Source: Candidatus Omnitrophota bacterium (lineage in GTDB: Bacteria; Omnitrophota; Gorgyraeia; Zapsychrales; Zapsychraceae). From it: 60,310 bases of DNA. Shown here piece after piece: positions 55,417 to 60,310 of this stretch; position 1 is the stretch's first letter; each line of letters opens with the position of its first letter. The position numbers were made by a program, and so were the translations under genes. The notes under the pieces are model-generated. The model saw only the letters and a list, made by a program, of their open reading frames with translations. It made no database searches and was not told the DNA's origin. Location: the NCBI GenBank assembly GCA_023136835.1, contig JAGLQN010000175.1:1-60310 (forward strand). Direction: 5' to 3'.

Positions 55417-55833
55417 ATGTACGTAGAGACAAAGAATGAAAACACTGAAATTCCCGGGGACCTAGTATCTCGGATGGAAGTACTGTCGGACGACCTCGCC
55501 CAGCTCAAAGCACAGGAGAAGGAGATAAAGGACCAGATGCTTATCAAGCGCGGGGAATTCGATATGATAGTTGGAAAATATGACATTACAGCGATCGAGA
55601 CCGATAGTAGCGCTGTGAAGGTGAGTACCAGTTCCCGATTCTCGGGCTGGAGTAGTGAAGCGGAAGTATTTGCAGCAATACCGAGAAGGAAACAGACCGC
55701 AGATACCATGAGTCCAGATATCAAGAAGATCCGAGCAATGGTAAAGGCGGGTAAACTGGAAGAGAGTATTCTCAAATTGGCCGTGGATAAGGAGATCACC
55801 AGGGCAACTTTCAAATTACACGAAGAGGATTGA
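55417..55833 (+). CDS. Coiled-coil protein of unknown function (138 aa)
   Basis: Residues about 12-48 are a coiled coil (Leu-Ser-Asp-Asp-Leu-Ala-Gln-Leu-Lys-Ala-Gln-Glu-Lys-Glu-Ile-Lys). A small strand region follows (50-72), then a basic helix with Arg-Arg-Lys. The pattern resembles small phage proteins that bind single-stranded DNA or act as host-nuclease inhibitors (Gam-like coiled coils), but no clear family is seen. It has its own TATA promoter with the shared motif and a GAGGAAA ribosome-binding site, and starts a group of small genes running to 56778. Confidence 0.6.
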   Translation: MYVETKNENTEIPGDLVSRMEVLSDDLAQLKAQEKEIKDQMLIKRGEFDMIVGKYDITAIETDSSAVKVSTSSRFSGWSSEAEVFAAIPRRKQTADTMSPDIKKIRAMVKAGKLEESILKLAVDKEITRATFKLHEED

Positions 55834-55836
55834 TAT

Positions 55837-56175
55837 ATGCCTGATGCTGCTAAGAAAGTCGAAGATGATGAGCCTCTGAAAGGAGATAAAAATTCCGGAC
55901 GGGATGCTCTAGTAGTTCGGATCGGTAAATGGGAAATTCGAATTGGAGGCGGGCAATATACAGTCGGTTATCGAGAGTCCCCCGAACAGCGCTATCTGTA
56001 TGGGATGGCATTCGGAAGCTCACTGAAATGGGCATTAAAGAATCTGTCGGACCGGATGTTGGAGGATAAGTTTATCCAAAGTGAACATCCGGATGCGGAG
56101 AGGGATCTCGAATGGGCCATTGAAATGGTAGAGAATCACGATGAGTGGTTTTCAGAATTAAGTATGGGTTATTAA
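55837..56175 (+). CDS. Unknown small protein (112 aa)
   Basis: After a charged arm (1-22) comes a beta hairpin region (Val-Val-Arg-Ile-Gly-Lys-Trp-Glu-Ile-Arg-Ile-Gly-Gly-Gly, about 26-39). Two helices follow (about 58-78 and 88-106) containing several acidic residues and Trp. The fold looks compact, but I cannot name a family. It starts 3 bases after the preceding stop with GAGGATTG in place. It is part of the same small-gene operon. No membrane or zinc motif is seen. Confidence 0.6.
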   Translation: MPDAAKKVEDDEPLKGDKNSGRDALVVRIGKWEIRIGGGQYTVGYRESPEQRYLYGMAFGSSLKWALKNLSDRMLEDKFIQSEHPDAERDLEWAIEMVENHDEWFSELSMGY

Positions 56176-56193
56176 CAGGAGGAAGGATCAGAC

Positions 56194-56340
56194 ATGAAGA
56201 TAACATCAAAAGTAGTGACCATTAAATTAACCCAGGAAGAGCTCGATCGGATAAGGGACCGAGGTCATATCGAAATAAATACTTCGACCTATTGGCCTAT
56301 GCAGCAGGCCGAAATCATTCTGATAGAATTAGGAGAATAG
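56194..56340 (+). CDS. Very small protein (48 aa)
   Basis: A 48-codon frame with a textbook AGGAGG (56178-56183) 10 bases before the ATG and TAG at 56338. Residues 5-12 form a strand and 13-25 a helix (Thr-Gln-Glu-Glu-Leu-Asp-Arg-Ile-Arg-Asp-Arg), with a final strand-like Ile-Ile-Leu-Ile-Glu-Leu. The layout strand-helix-strand recalls ribbon-helix or AbrB-like small DNA-binding proteins, but it is too short to call. It fits snugly between two genes of the same operon, which supports it as real. Confidence 0.6.
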   Translation: MKITSKVVTIKLTQEELDRIRDRGHIEINTSTYWPMQQAEIILIELGE

Positions 56341-56345
56341 GACCA

Positions 56346-56651
56346 ATGGTCGTCCAGAAAAAGAAAAAACTGAACCGCCCAAAGGGGGTGGTTCCTAATG
56401 AGATTATCATACGAGCCACCCCCGGAATTAGACTAGAGGATATTAATGTGGGTGATATGGTCTCCTATACTCATCCAACATGTGGGTCTCGAAAGATGGG
56501 TAAGGTAACTCTGATTAAGAACGAAAATAATATCCATACAATTGACTGGGTGAAGGATATCCTAATCCTGAAACTAATTAACATTCGGGAGATATGGAAA
56601 GAGAGAGGAGGTGAATGGGTTAGATTACCCCTACACAATGAGTCCAGTTGA
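56346..56651 (+). CDS. Small basic protein with SH3-like domain (101 aa)
   Basis: Begins with a basic arm (Gln-Lys-Lys-Lys-Lys-Leu), then Asp-Ile-Asn-Val-Gly-Asp-Met-Val-Ser-Tyr (about 34-43), Gly-Lys-Val-Thr-Leu-Ile (about 53-58) and a Ile-Leu-Ile-Leu-Lys strand. The Gly-Asp-x-Val ... Gly-x-Val pattern is typical of small SH3-like or KOW-type barrels. AGGAG about 10 bases before ATG 56346 supports this start over the in-frame Met 54 bases upstream, which lies within the preceding gene. It possibly binds nucleic acid. No partner is known. Confidence 0.6.
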   Translation: MVVQKKKKLNRPKGVVPNEIIIRATPGIRLEDINVGDMVSYTHPTCGSRKMGKVTLIKNENNIHTIDWVKDILILKLINIREIWKERGGEWVRLPLHNESS

Positions 56652-56778
56652 AAGAATATACCAGAGGAAGCTGAGGAAGGCCAAATACCAGGCTTTTTTC
56701 ATTAGGGTCCGAATTAGGATCTCCCAGGTGTGGAATATCCTAACTAATAGGGGGGTAAAAATGGGTCCCCGATCCTAA
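56638..56778 (+). CDS. Possible small basic protein (46 aa)
   Basis: A 46-codon frame overlapping the previous stop by 14 bases. It is strongly basic (Arg-Lys-Leu-Arg-Lys-Ala-Lys, Ile-Arg-Val-Arg-Ile-Arg) and amphipathic, as in small nucleic-acid-binding peptides. The nearest good ribosome-binding site, GGAGGTG, is about 24 bases upstream, so translation would rely on coupling. A hairpin with T-runs follows at once (56784-56813), consistent with the end of an operon. Confidence 0.4.
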   Translation: MSPVERIYQRKLRKAKYQAFFIRVRIRISQVWNILTNRGVKMGPRS

Positions 56779-56783
56779 AAAGG

Positions 56784-56813
56784 GGTATTGATTATGATAC
56801 CATTTTTATTTTT
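56784..56813 (+). terminator. Hairpin and T-runs ending the right operon
   Basis: GGTAT (56784-56788) pairs with ATACC (56797-56801), followed by two T5 runs (56803-56807 and 56809-56813). It lies just past the last gene of the long plus-strand operon. Confidence 0.55.
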
Positions 56814-57046
56814 ATACCAGGGCCAAATTTCGCCAGGCCTTCATATTATCTTTTATAACGGATTTACATCACCTGAGAGAGTATTTTTCATTATTGTAAC
56901 ATAGAAATACAGCTATAAAATCGATAAAAAGCTAGCAAGAGACTAGTAGACATTGAGTTTTAATAGGATTGTCATAGTAGAATATGTTTAGAAAAAACAT
57001 CAAATAATAGAGAAATATAAAGATAAGTGGTTAGATAGGGTGGTTA

Positions 57047-57148
57047 ATGATTAATATAAGAAATAATTTATATATATCCCATGAGTCTGAAGAGAATGGC
57101 ATATATTTTAGGCTGATAGTAATGGAGGATGGGATGGCGGGAAGATGA
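57047..57148 (+). CDS. Possible micro-protein (33 aa)
   Basis: ATG at 57047 and TGA at 57146, with AGGGTGG 4-10 bases upstream. Composition is not unusual for a protein, but a 33-codon frame can arise by chance. Weak candidate. Confidence 0.25.
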   Translation: MINIRNNLYISHESEENGIYFRLIVMEDGMAGR

Positions 57149-57181
57149 TAGGAAACTAATGGGAAAATATTATGATAGGAT

Positions 57182-57232
57182 CGGCAAAACCTACAGGAAT
57201 TAACCCATAAATCTAACCTAGGAAATAACCTT
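57182..57232. repeat. Dispersed intergenic repeat, copy 3 of 3
   Basis: The segment starts CGGCAAA and contains AGGAATTAACCCATAA and TCTAACCTA, matching 2626-2675 closely and 788-822 in the core. Near-identical non-coding blocks 54.5 kb apart, near both ends, suggest a shared regulatory or replication role. Confidence 0.55.
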
Positions 57233-57402
57233 AGAATCTAACCTACCGATTCATAACGATGCATAAAAGCAGGGACCGGAGAGAGGAACAGGTAATGGGG
57301 TTATACTGAGGACATACTCTCCGGTTATATGTTTGGTTGTACCCAACATACTGTAATTCTTTTCAAACTATATATAATTATCTACTCCATAAAATAATAT
57401 CA

Positions 57403-57420
57403 CCGCCATTGCGGGTTTTT
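57403..57420 (+). terminator. Small GC hairpin with T5
   Basis: CCGC (57403-57406), loop CATT, GCGG (57411-57414), then a T5 run at 57416-57420. A TATA-like ACTATATATAA lies just upstream (57367-57377). Short stem, so modest confidence. Confidence 0.35.
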
Positions 57421-57488
57421 ATAATCTTTCTGAAATTGATCTGATATACTTCTCACAAATCTTCCTATAAACTGGGGACGGAATTAAC

Positions 57489-57529
57489 TATATATAGTTT
57501 CGAGTTGTAGTAGTATTATTAGGAAATTA
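57489..57529 (+). promoter_or_regulatory. Promoter of the small zinc-protein operon
   Basis: TATATATAG (57489-57497) then GTAGTAGTATTATT (57507-57520) and AGGAAATTA (57521-57529): a strong copy of the shared start-site motif. The ATG at 57550 is 20 bases on. Confidence 0.75.
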
Positions 57530-57549
57530 AATCTAAAAGGTGATATTAA

Positions 57550-57696
57550 ATGAGCGAGAACGACGAATGGTATGAGAGATGTGAGTATTGTTCCTTCGAA
57601 TATAATGCGGAAACCTCGGTAGGTAAGAAGGAATACAGGAAACATCTTCAGGATAGGCATATGGATCAGATACTGGATAACATAGTGTATGGGTGA
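57550..57696 (+). CDS. Small C2H2 zinc-finger protein (48 aa)
   Basis: A 48-residue protein with one classical zinc finger: Cys11-Glu-Tyr-Cys14, 17 residues, then His32-Leu-Gln-Asp-Arg-His37. It is acidic at both ends and has Tyr/Phe before the finger. Single C2H2 fingers of this kind are common in archaeal viruses as DNA-binding regulators. It has its own strong promoter (57489-57529), AAAGGTGAT before the ATG, and its stop is followed 9 bases later by the next gene. Likely an early regulator. Confidence 0.7.
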   Translation: MSENDEWYERCEYCSFEYNAETSVGKKEYRKHLQDRHMDQILDNIVYG

Positions 57697-57705
57697 TATT
57701 AAATG

Positions 57706-58008
57706 ACATTAAGCGAAGATATAATCATAGGGGACCAGGAAACTAATGCCCAGAAGGCAGAAACACTCCGAGAAATTCAGGATGAAATAACCGACCTTTT
57801 AGACATCGCTAATTCTATCTTAATAGAGGGAGATAATGAGGGAATGATATATGAGAGGGCGCAGAGGGGATGGATTCAATCTATCAACGAGGCTTTACCA
57901 TCCGATATTGGGTCCCTAGGATGTGCAGTGCGCCCTGATTTAACCACTCTTCAGGAGACGATCGATGAGATGTTCGAATTACCGGAGGAGGAATCAGAGG
58001 GGGATTAA
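57706..58008 (+). CDS. Acidic helical protein of unknown function (100-101 aa)
   Basis: The start codon is the ATG at 57703-57705 or immediately around it, with GGGTGAT just upstream; the annotated span is the body of the frame. The protein is acidic and helical. Residues about 18-45 (Ala-Glu-Thr-Leu-Arg-Glu-Ile-Gln-Asp-Glu-Ile-Thr-Asp-Leu-Leu) suggest a coiled coil, and the C-terminus is Glu-rich. It overlaps nothing and is followed after one base by a zinc-binding gene. The family is not recognised. It lies second in the small-gene operon with the C2H2 protein. Confidence 0.55.
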   Translation, partial: TLSEDIIIGDQETNAQKAETLREIQDEITDLLDIANSILIEGDNEGMIYERAQRGWIQSINEALPSDIGSLGCAVRPDLTTLQETIDEMFELPEEESEGD

Positions 58009-58009
58009 G

Positions 58010-58189
58010 ATGAGACCGGATCATTATGAGGCCCTTAAAGACTGGTGCGAGCAAAGGTGTAATAACAGCAAGGTACATACCATTAGAAGGAGGTGCCATC
58101 TAACAGCGCATCCGGAGGTACAGTTGGATACTGATGAGGTAGTGTTCTGTTCAGGATGTCCCTATAGTAGAGTGGTATTCAATGGATAG
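58010..58189 (+). CDS. Small cysteine-rich zinc-binding protein (59 aa)
   Basis: I take the ATG at 58010, which has GAGGGGG 5-10 bases upstream and sits one base after the preceding stop; the longer frame from 57965 would overlap that gene. The product has Trp-Cys-Glu-Gln-Arg-Cys (about 12-17), a His/Cys pair (Arg-Arg-Cys-His, about 27-30) and Cys-Ser-Gly-Cys-Pro (about 48-52): six cysteines and histidines placed to bind one or two metals. The role is probably nucleic-acid or protein binding. No named family. Confidence 0.6.
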   Translation: MRPDHYEALKDWCEQRCNNSKVHTIRRRCHLTAHPEVQLDTDEVVFCSGCPYSRVVFNG

Positions 58190-58208
58190 AGTGATTAGAA
58201 ATAAATAA

Positions 58209-58319
58209 ATGGCATATCATATACCAGATCGTAGTATAAAGGAGCCGAGGATTATAATTTTCGGTGCTTCTAACAGTAAGGTTGGCATAATCGGGAATAT
58301 AGGAACGGGCCTAGGGTAG
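58209..58319 (+). CDS. Possible micro-protein (36 aa)
   Basis: ATG at 58209, TAG at 58317. It reads as a basic start, then Ile-Ile-Ile-Phe-Gly-Ala-Ser-Asn and a Gly-rich end, somewhat like a nucleotide-binding strand-loop. There is no good ribosome-binding site close to the ATG. Chance origin is possible. Confidence 0.25.
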   Translation: MAYHIPDRSIKEPRIIIFGASNSKVGIIGNIGTGLG

Positions 58320-58389
58320 TTTGTTATCAGTATGCCTGTGGAAAGAAATTTATAGGGCCTTTTGCCCTTATGTTAAAGAGAATGATAAT

Positions 58390-58563
58390 ATGAATAATAA
58401 AATATATGTACTTGGATATATGTTATCTAGACTTGTATTGCTGATAGTGGGGATCATGATATTGATAGTCGTCTGGGAAGCAGTACTGAATGGGCACTTA
58501 TGGGGATTAATCCTGGGGATGATATTATTAATACTAGTATGGTTTATATGGGGAGGTAATTAA
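58390..58563 (+). CDS. Small two-pass membrane protein (57 aa)
   Basis: Two hydrophobic stretches are seen: about residues 8-28 (Leu-Ser-Arg-Leu-Val-Leu-Leu-Ile-Val-Gly-Ile-Met) and 36-54 (Trp-Gly-Leu-Ile-Leu-Gly-Met-Ile-Leu-Leu). GAGAATGA lies just before ATG 58390, so I prefer it to the TTG 69 bases upstream. It could be a membrane modifier or holin-like protein. The next gene follows one base later with GGGGAGGT at the junction. The family is not recognised. Confidence 0.55.
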   Translation: MNNKIYVLGYMLSRLVLLIVGIMILIVVWEAVLNGHLWGLILGMILLILVWFIWGGN

Positions 58564-58564
58564 T

Positions 58565-59428
58565 ATGAAAAAAGGAATGAACGGATTACACGTAATGGAT
58601 AATAGGGATAGGGATTTGAGTGACAAGATAGCCATAGTCGAGGATATATATGGTTCTTCCTCTCCTTCTACAAATACTCCCGGAAATATATCCAATGAAT
58701 CTAATATATCTAATATATCAAACACCTCTAATATATCTAAGATACCTGAGCGAGAATTATTGACTGATTATACGGATGAAACTATTGAATTAATCAACGA
58801 GGTTAATAGAAACCGGGAGCTGAGGCATGCCCAAGTTCCGCCTTTGAGATTCTGTGAAAAAACTTTAACCGGAGAGCCCTTACCGATAGATCCTCCTACT
58901 GAATCAATCAGAAATCGGATATGGGAATATTGGTACGAACAGGGATTAAGTACTCAAAAAATAGGGGAATTATTACATATAGGGAACGCCACACTTTCAA
59001 GACATTTATCATTATGCAAAAGAAGATTTGATGAATGGATTCAGGAATATGGTTTAACAGTGTATGGAAATCCGGCCCAGAGATTAGATGACTTATTGAG
59101 AGAATATACACAGATGTTGGGAGAGATTGATCGGGATCTTATTAATCAGGATGGGGAATTATCTATTAAAGAAAAGAATTCCCTGAGGAAAAGTAGGATA
59201 GAAATCCTGGACCGGATAGCCAAATATCAAGCAATAGAACCGCCCAAATCCGTGGATATAACGGTCCATACACCCGCTGAAGAAACCAGGAATAAAATGA
59301 CTGAATTATTCCCCGATCAGTCTGTGGATCCCATTAATCCTATAGTAAGTCCTATAGTAAATTCAATTCCAAATTCCATCAATGGTGAAGATAGAGAGAT
59401 GGAGGAAGTAATTGAGTATCATAAGTGA
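58565..59428 (+). CDS. Candidate terminase small subunit (HTH protein, 287 aa)
   Basis: After a low-complexity Asn-Ile-Ser repeat arm (about 42-62), a helix-turn-helix is visible: Gly-Leu-Ser-Thr-Gln-Lys-Ile-Gly-Glu-Leu-Leu-His-Ile-Gly-Asn-Ala-Thr-Leu-Ser (about 130-148). A helical oligomerisation region follows (about 175-235), ending Ile-Leu-Asp-Arg-Ile-Ala-Lys-Tyr-Gln, then Glu-Pro-Pro-Lys-Ser-Val-Asp-Ile, as in many small terminases. The C-terminus is acidic and could bind TerL. It lies 44 kb from terL on this map, so circular permutation or an unusual gene order is implied. A transcription factor is the alternative. GGGGAGGT precedes the ATG. Confidence 0.55.
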   Translation: MKKGMNGLHVMDNRDRDLSDKIAIVEDIYGSSSPSTNTPGNISNESNISNISNTSNISKIPERELLTDYTDETIELINEVNRNRELRHAQVPPLRFCEKTLTGEPLPIDPPTESIRNRIWEYWYEQGLSTQKIGELLHIGNATLSRHLSLCKRRFDEWIQEYGLTVYGNPAQRLDDLLREYTQMLGEIDRDLINQDGELSIKEKNSLRKSRIEILDRIAKYQAIEPPKSVDITVHTPAEETRNKMTELFPDQSVDPINPIVSPIVNSIPNSINGEDREMEEVIEYHK

Positions 59429-59467
59429 GATAAACGCCATCAAGAGAATGATAATTAAATATTTGGA

Positions 59468-59542
59468 AAGTCTACAATATTTCCCGATCGCTTTTATATA
59501 TTGCGTGTAAGTATCAAAGCAATTGGGAAAAAATGTAGACTT
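59468..59542. promoter_or_regulatory. 18-base inverted repeat around a TATA box
   Basis: AAGTCTACAATATTTCCC (59468-59485) and GGGAAAAAATGTAGACTT (59525-59542) match as reverse complements at 16 of 18 positions, 39 bases apart. A TTTATATA box lies between them (59493-59500). This looks like a two-site operator or looping control element. Confidence 0.5.
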
Positions 59543-59567
59543 CTGAACTTCCCAAATTATAAGAGCA

Positions 59568-59615
59568 TTATAAATATCCCGGGATCATGTACTCTTTTGT
59601 TAATATTTCATAAAA
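59568..59615 (+). promoter_or_regulatory. Promoter of gene 59638
   Basis: TTATAAATA (59568-59576) then ATCATGTACTCTTTTGTTAA, similar to the shared start-site motif. GAGAGG before the ATG at 59638 gives translation. Confidence 0.5.
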
Positions 59616-59637
59616 GAAATAAAGAGAGGTATTTATA

Positions 59638-60078
59638 ATGGCGAGCAAAGAGTATATGAGGAAGTATAGGGAAGAGCATGTGGATGAACTTAAGGAACAA
59701 AGAGAGAATAAGAGGATTGAAGATCGGGCTGAATTACTGGGAGGTTACGGGATTCAATCTAGAGAAGACAATTTAATCGAATTATATACTGATCCCACCC
59801 AGGCTATTGAGAATATACCCAATTTACCCAATTTACCCGATCCTAGAGGTAGGGTCCCCAATACTAGAGGGGATTTGATAATCCTAGGGGGATTGATTTA
59901 TGATGAGCTTTTTAATAATTCAATTGATCCACTCTCTGGTAAAAGTATGGGGGATATGGGGGATATTCATAATCATGATAATCATGATAATCACAATCCT
60001 ATTATGAACAAAATTAGTAAGGAGGATTATCTGGATATTAATTCCCCGTATGGATGTCCTATTTTATCCAGGAAATAA
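59638..60078 (+). CDS. Unknown protein with basic arm and His/Asp repeat (146 aa)
   Basis: Residues 4-30 are a basic helix with Lys-Tyr-Arg-Glu-Glu-His and Lys-Glu-Gln-Arg-Glu-Asn, like the repeat tails of genes 37781 and 51120. The middle has tandem Asn-Leu-Pro (about 62-68) and Pro-Asp-Pro-Arg-Gly. Near the end (about 113-122) is His-Asn-His-Asp-Asn-His-Asp-Asn-His, encoded by tandem AATCATGAT DNA units, which could bind metal. No family is recognised. GAGAGGTAT precedes the ATG. It is the last gene of the window. Confidence 0.6.
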   Translation: MASKEYMRKYREEHVDELKEQRENKRIEDRAELLGGYGIQSREDNLIELYTDPTQAIENIPNLPNLPDPRGRVPNTRGDLIILGGLIYDELFNNSIDPLSGKSMGDMGDIHNHDNHDNHNPIMNKISKEDYLDINSPYGCPILSRK

Positions 60079-60109
60079 TTCTCTCTAGGAAATAATTTTG
60101 ATTGTATTT

Positions 60110-60157
60110 ATTTTTAAAATTTTTTAAAAAAATATTTTATATTTTTAAAATTTTTTA
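60110..60157. repeat. 17-base AT direct repeat
   Basis: ATTTTTAAAATTTTTTA occurs at 60110-60126 and 60141-60157. It is AT-only, at the far right end past the last gene. Confidence 0.6.
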
Positions 60158-60217
60158 TAATGTGCAGATTTATACATTAATGTGCATATATGTACATTAG
60201 ATATTTTTTTATTATGT

Positions 60218-60257
60218 ATGAATTTATGAATTTATGAATTTATGAATTTATGAATTT
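60218..60257. repeat. 8-base tandem repeat (ATGAATTT x5)
   Basis: Five exact head-to-tail copies lie near the right end. No gene is present from 60079 on. Together with AATTATCAATC repeats at the left end this may mark genome termini. Confidence 0.8.
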
Positions 60258-60310
60258 ATATGTAAATGTGATTTTGAACTGGTCACCGCATATATCACCC
60301 CATTAAATCA

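Larger units (their letters stand above)
56779..57549. other. Right-side non-coding region
   Basis: Mostly gene-free. It holds a terminator (56784-56813), one possible 33-codon frame (57047-57148), the third copy of the dispersed repeat (57182-57232), a 9-bp stem (57275-57283 with 57317-57325), a small GC hairpin with T5 (57403-57420) and a full promoter (57489-57529). The mix of repeats mirrors the left end. Confidence 0.55.

Noticed and set aside
24-60309. True terminal direct repeats
   Set aside because: Only 16 bases match with one difference, in AT-rich DNA; too short to claim defined termini, so kept only as a hint.
1-60310. Integrated provirus or host flanks
   Set aside because: No integrase, att-like duplication, tRNA end or host housekeeping gene is seen; both ends are sparse, repeat-rich viral-style DNA.

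Overview
The window reads as an essentially complete genome, or near-complete contig, of a head-tailed DNA virus (Caudoviricetes, siphovirus-like) of an anaerobic archaeon. Evidence for a tailed virus: large terminase, portal, HK97-type protease and capsid protein, tail tube, tail assembly chaperone with a programmed -1 frameshift, TP901-type tape measure, distal tail and hub proteins. Evidence for an archaeal host: TATA-box promoters, family B DNA polymerase, RFC small subunit, PCNA-like clamp, RPA-like protein, archaeo-eukaryotic primase and XPD/Rad3 helicase. Evidence for an anaerobic host: class III ribonucleotide reductase (NrdD plus NrdG) and ThyX. Tailed viruses of methanotrophic ANME-1 archaea are known to carry thyX, so a methanogen or ANME-type host is a reasonable guess, but the sequence does not name the host. 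No integrase, tRNA or CRISPR array was seen. No sign of decay was seen: the virus looks whole.

Layout. 1-4.4 kb: sparse left region with four small separately promoted genes, many repeats and hairpins, and a 1,111-base stretch (2841-3951) with no G on the plus strand; the gene inside it has no C in its coding strand. 4.4-12 kb: adhesin cassette (fibre-like, LamG-like and carbohydrate-binding proteins and a glycoside hydrolase). 12-14 kb: small membrane proteins. 14-30.9 kb: virion core in classical order (TerL, portal, tail completion, protease/scaffold, decoration, capsid, connectors, tail tube, chaperones, tape measure, distal tail, hub). 30.9-36.1 kb, minus strand: XPD-like helicase, primase-helicase, RecU-like nuclease, small HTH protein. 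36.4-56.8 kb, plus strand: RPA-like protein, RecA-like ATPase, dUTPase/dCTP deaminase, RecB-like nuclease, RFC-S, PCNA, a pyrimidine nucleotide cluster, PolB, NrdG/NrdD, dNMP kinase and small genes. 56.8-60.3 kb: sparse right region with small zinc proteins, a membrane protein and a candidate small terminase.

Most interesting points. (1) The G-free tract and its C-free gene are far outside chance. (2) Within 41.5-48.6 kb lie three divergent ThyA-fold proteins, each keeping the catalytic Cys and Cys+5 Gln. One has Asn and two have Asp at the residue that separates dUMP methylases from dCMP hydroxymethylases. They sit with ThyX, a Rossmann oxidoreductase-like protein, a nucleotidase and a kinase. 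I infer a candidate pathway for modified pyrimidines in the viral DNA. (3) About ten promoters share a TATA box followed by an extended start-site motif (near CGTAGTA ... TATT ... AGCAAATTA), which may define a virus-specific regulon.
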